This document shows positions 63,554 through 64,000 of a DNA stretch of 64,000 bases, piece after piece. Below the pieces are notes generated by a model. It was not told the DNA's origin, made no database searches, and saw only the letters and a program-made list of their open reading frames with translations. A program made the position numbers and the translations under genes. Origin of the DNA: Variovorax sp. EL159 (GTDB lineage Bacteria; Pseudomonadota; Gammaproteobacteria; Burkholderiales; Burkholderiaceae_C); assembly GCF_900100965.1 (NCBI RefSeq), contig NZ_FMUJ01000002.1, positions 679,869 through 743,868 on the forward strand, written 5' to 3'. The stretch's first letter is position 1, and every line of letters starts with the position of its first letter.

Positions 63554-64000
63554 GCGGCTTCCTTTTCGTGCAGGTCGCGCGGCGCCAGCGCTTCGGCGTG
63601 CAGCCAGCAGGCGGCGCCATGCGGCACACCCGGCGCCACATGCCCGTGCACCGCGAACATCGGCGGCACCTCGACGGCGCAACGCGCCAGCGCGCGCGGG
63701 CAGCGTTCGCGAAAGGCGCAGCCCGTGCCCAGCTCCCAGATGGACGGCACCACGCCCGCGATCTCGGCCAGTTCATCGCGCGTGCCGTCCTCGAAGGCCG
63801 CGCTGCTGCCCAGCTCGGGCAGGCAGTCGATCAGTCCGCGCGTGTAGGGGTGACCGGGCTCGGACAGCACCTGCTCGGTGGTGCCCTGTTCGATCACGCG
63901 GCCGGCATACATCACCATCACGCGGTCGGCCATTTCGGCGACGGCGCCCATGTCGTGGGTGATGAGCAGGATGGCCGTGCCCTTCTCGCGCTGCAGGTCG
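63550..64000 (-). CDS. Dpp/Opp-type ABC transporter ATPase (first subunit), C-terminal part
   Basis: This is the C-terminal 149 residues of the partner ATPase; the gene continues past the window edge. The frame is open to base 64000 (DLQREKGTAILLITHDMGAV), so the methionine at 63951 is internal, just after the H-loop histidine. The oligopeptide C-terminal region has HPYTRGLIDCLPELG and the cysteine cluster CAFRERCPRALARC. Its stop overlaps the start of the second ATPase. Confidence 0.93.
   Translation of the reverse strand, partial: DLQREKGTAILLITHDMGAVAEMADRVMVMYAGRVIEQGTTEQVLSEPGHPYTRGLIDCLPELGSSAAFEDGTRDELAEIAGVVPSIWELGTGCAFRERCPRALARCAVEVPPMFAVHGHVAPGVPHGAACWLHAEALAPRDLHEKEAA

Overview
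The window (about 68% G+C by eye, dense gene packing, many ATGA/GTGA start-stop overlaps, no tRNA or rRNA gene seen) looks like a chromosome segment from a betaproteobacterium of the Comamonadaceae. Variovorax is the best guess, based on the gene repertoire (purine salvage/catabolism, organosulfur use, many LysR regulators and periplasmic binding proteins) and on short dispersed intergenic repeats of the kind seen in that family. I could not run a database search, so the genus is inference.

Layout. 1-8360: a purine module. It holds the 3' end of xanthine dehydrogenase xdhB, a LysR regulator, an AzgA-like NCS2 purine permease and a complete BMP-type nucleoside/purine ABC importer (ATPase, two permeases, lipoprotein), closed by a strong terminator. 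8361-10036: a small accessory island with a very long hairpin, a frameshifted M15-type peptidoglycan peptidase and an overlapping exported partner, then an NTF2-like protein. 10162-25575: adenine/adenosine deaminase, MFS exporters, LysR/AraC/GlxA regulators, a penicillin-acylase-type lipoprotein, three oxidoreductase or exported enzymes, a second and orphan BMP binding protein, and guanine deaminase. Purine genes are therefore scattered through the first 26 kb. 25595-30572: mostly housekeeping genes (dcd, ypfJ metallopeptidase, rhlE) plus a membrane protein and a small lipoprotein. 30722-43539: a large two-way organosulfur cluster. The minus arm is SfnB-like flavoprotein, binding protein, thiol dioxygenase and four-domain rhodanese. 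The plus arm is binding protein, SsuD-like monooxygenase, class II aldolase, a complete sulfonate-type ABC transporter, a membrane-anchored cytochrome c and another binding protein. 43582-48507: phosphocholine-specific phospholipase C with a small lipoprotein, a MocR regulator and a GNAT enzyme. 48533-54963: apaH, then a tight five-gene operon (CNNM/CBS membrane protein, zinc-ribbon kinase-like protein, VWA protein, divergent PurA paralogue, four-helix membrane protein), then a small unknown protein. 55200-58309: an AraC-output response regulator and its 7TMR-DISM sensor kinase. 58328-64000 (minus): TPR-like protein, nikR, GNAT, His-rich COG0523 GTPase, amidohydrolase and two Dpp/Opp-type ATPases, the last cut by the window edge.

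How genes work together. The purine genes make a route from outside purines to urate: uptake (NCS2 permease, BMP importer), deamination (adenine to hypoxanthine, guanine to xanthine), then oxidation by xanthine dehydrogenase. The sulfur cluster pairs uptake of sulfonate-like compounds with flavin-dependent desulfonation, thiol oxidation and sulfane-sulfur handling. Its true substrate cannot be read from sequence.

The best candidate for an undescribed system is the zinc-ribbon kinase-like / VWA / PurA-like operon at 49414-54531. Second is the possible peptidoglycan-hydrolase and protector pair at 8464-9597 with its 21-bp-arm hairpin. No stretch longer than 300 bases lacks a gene.
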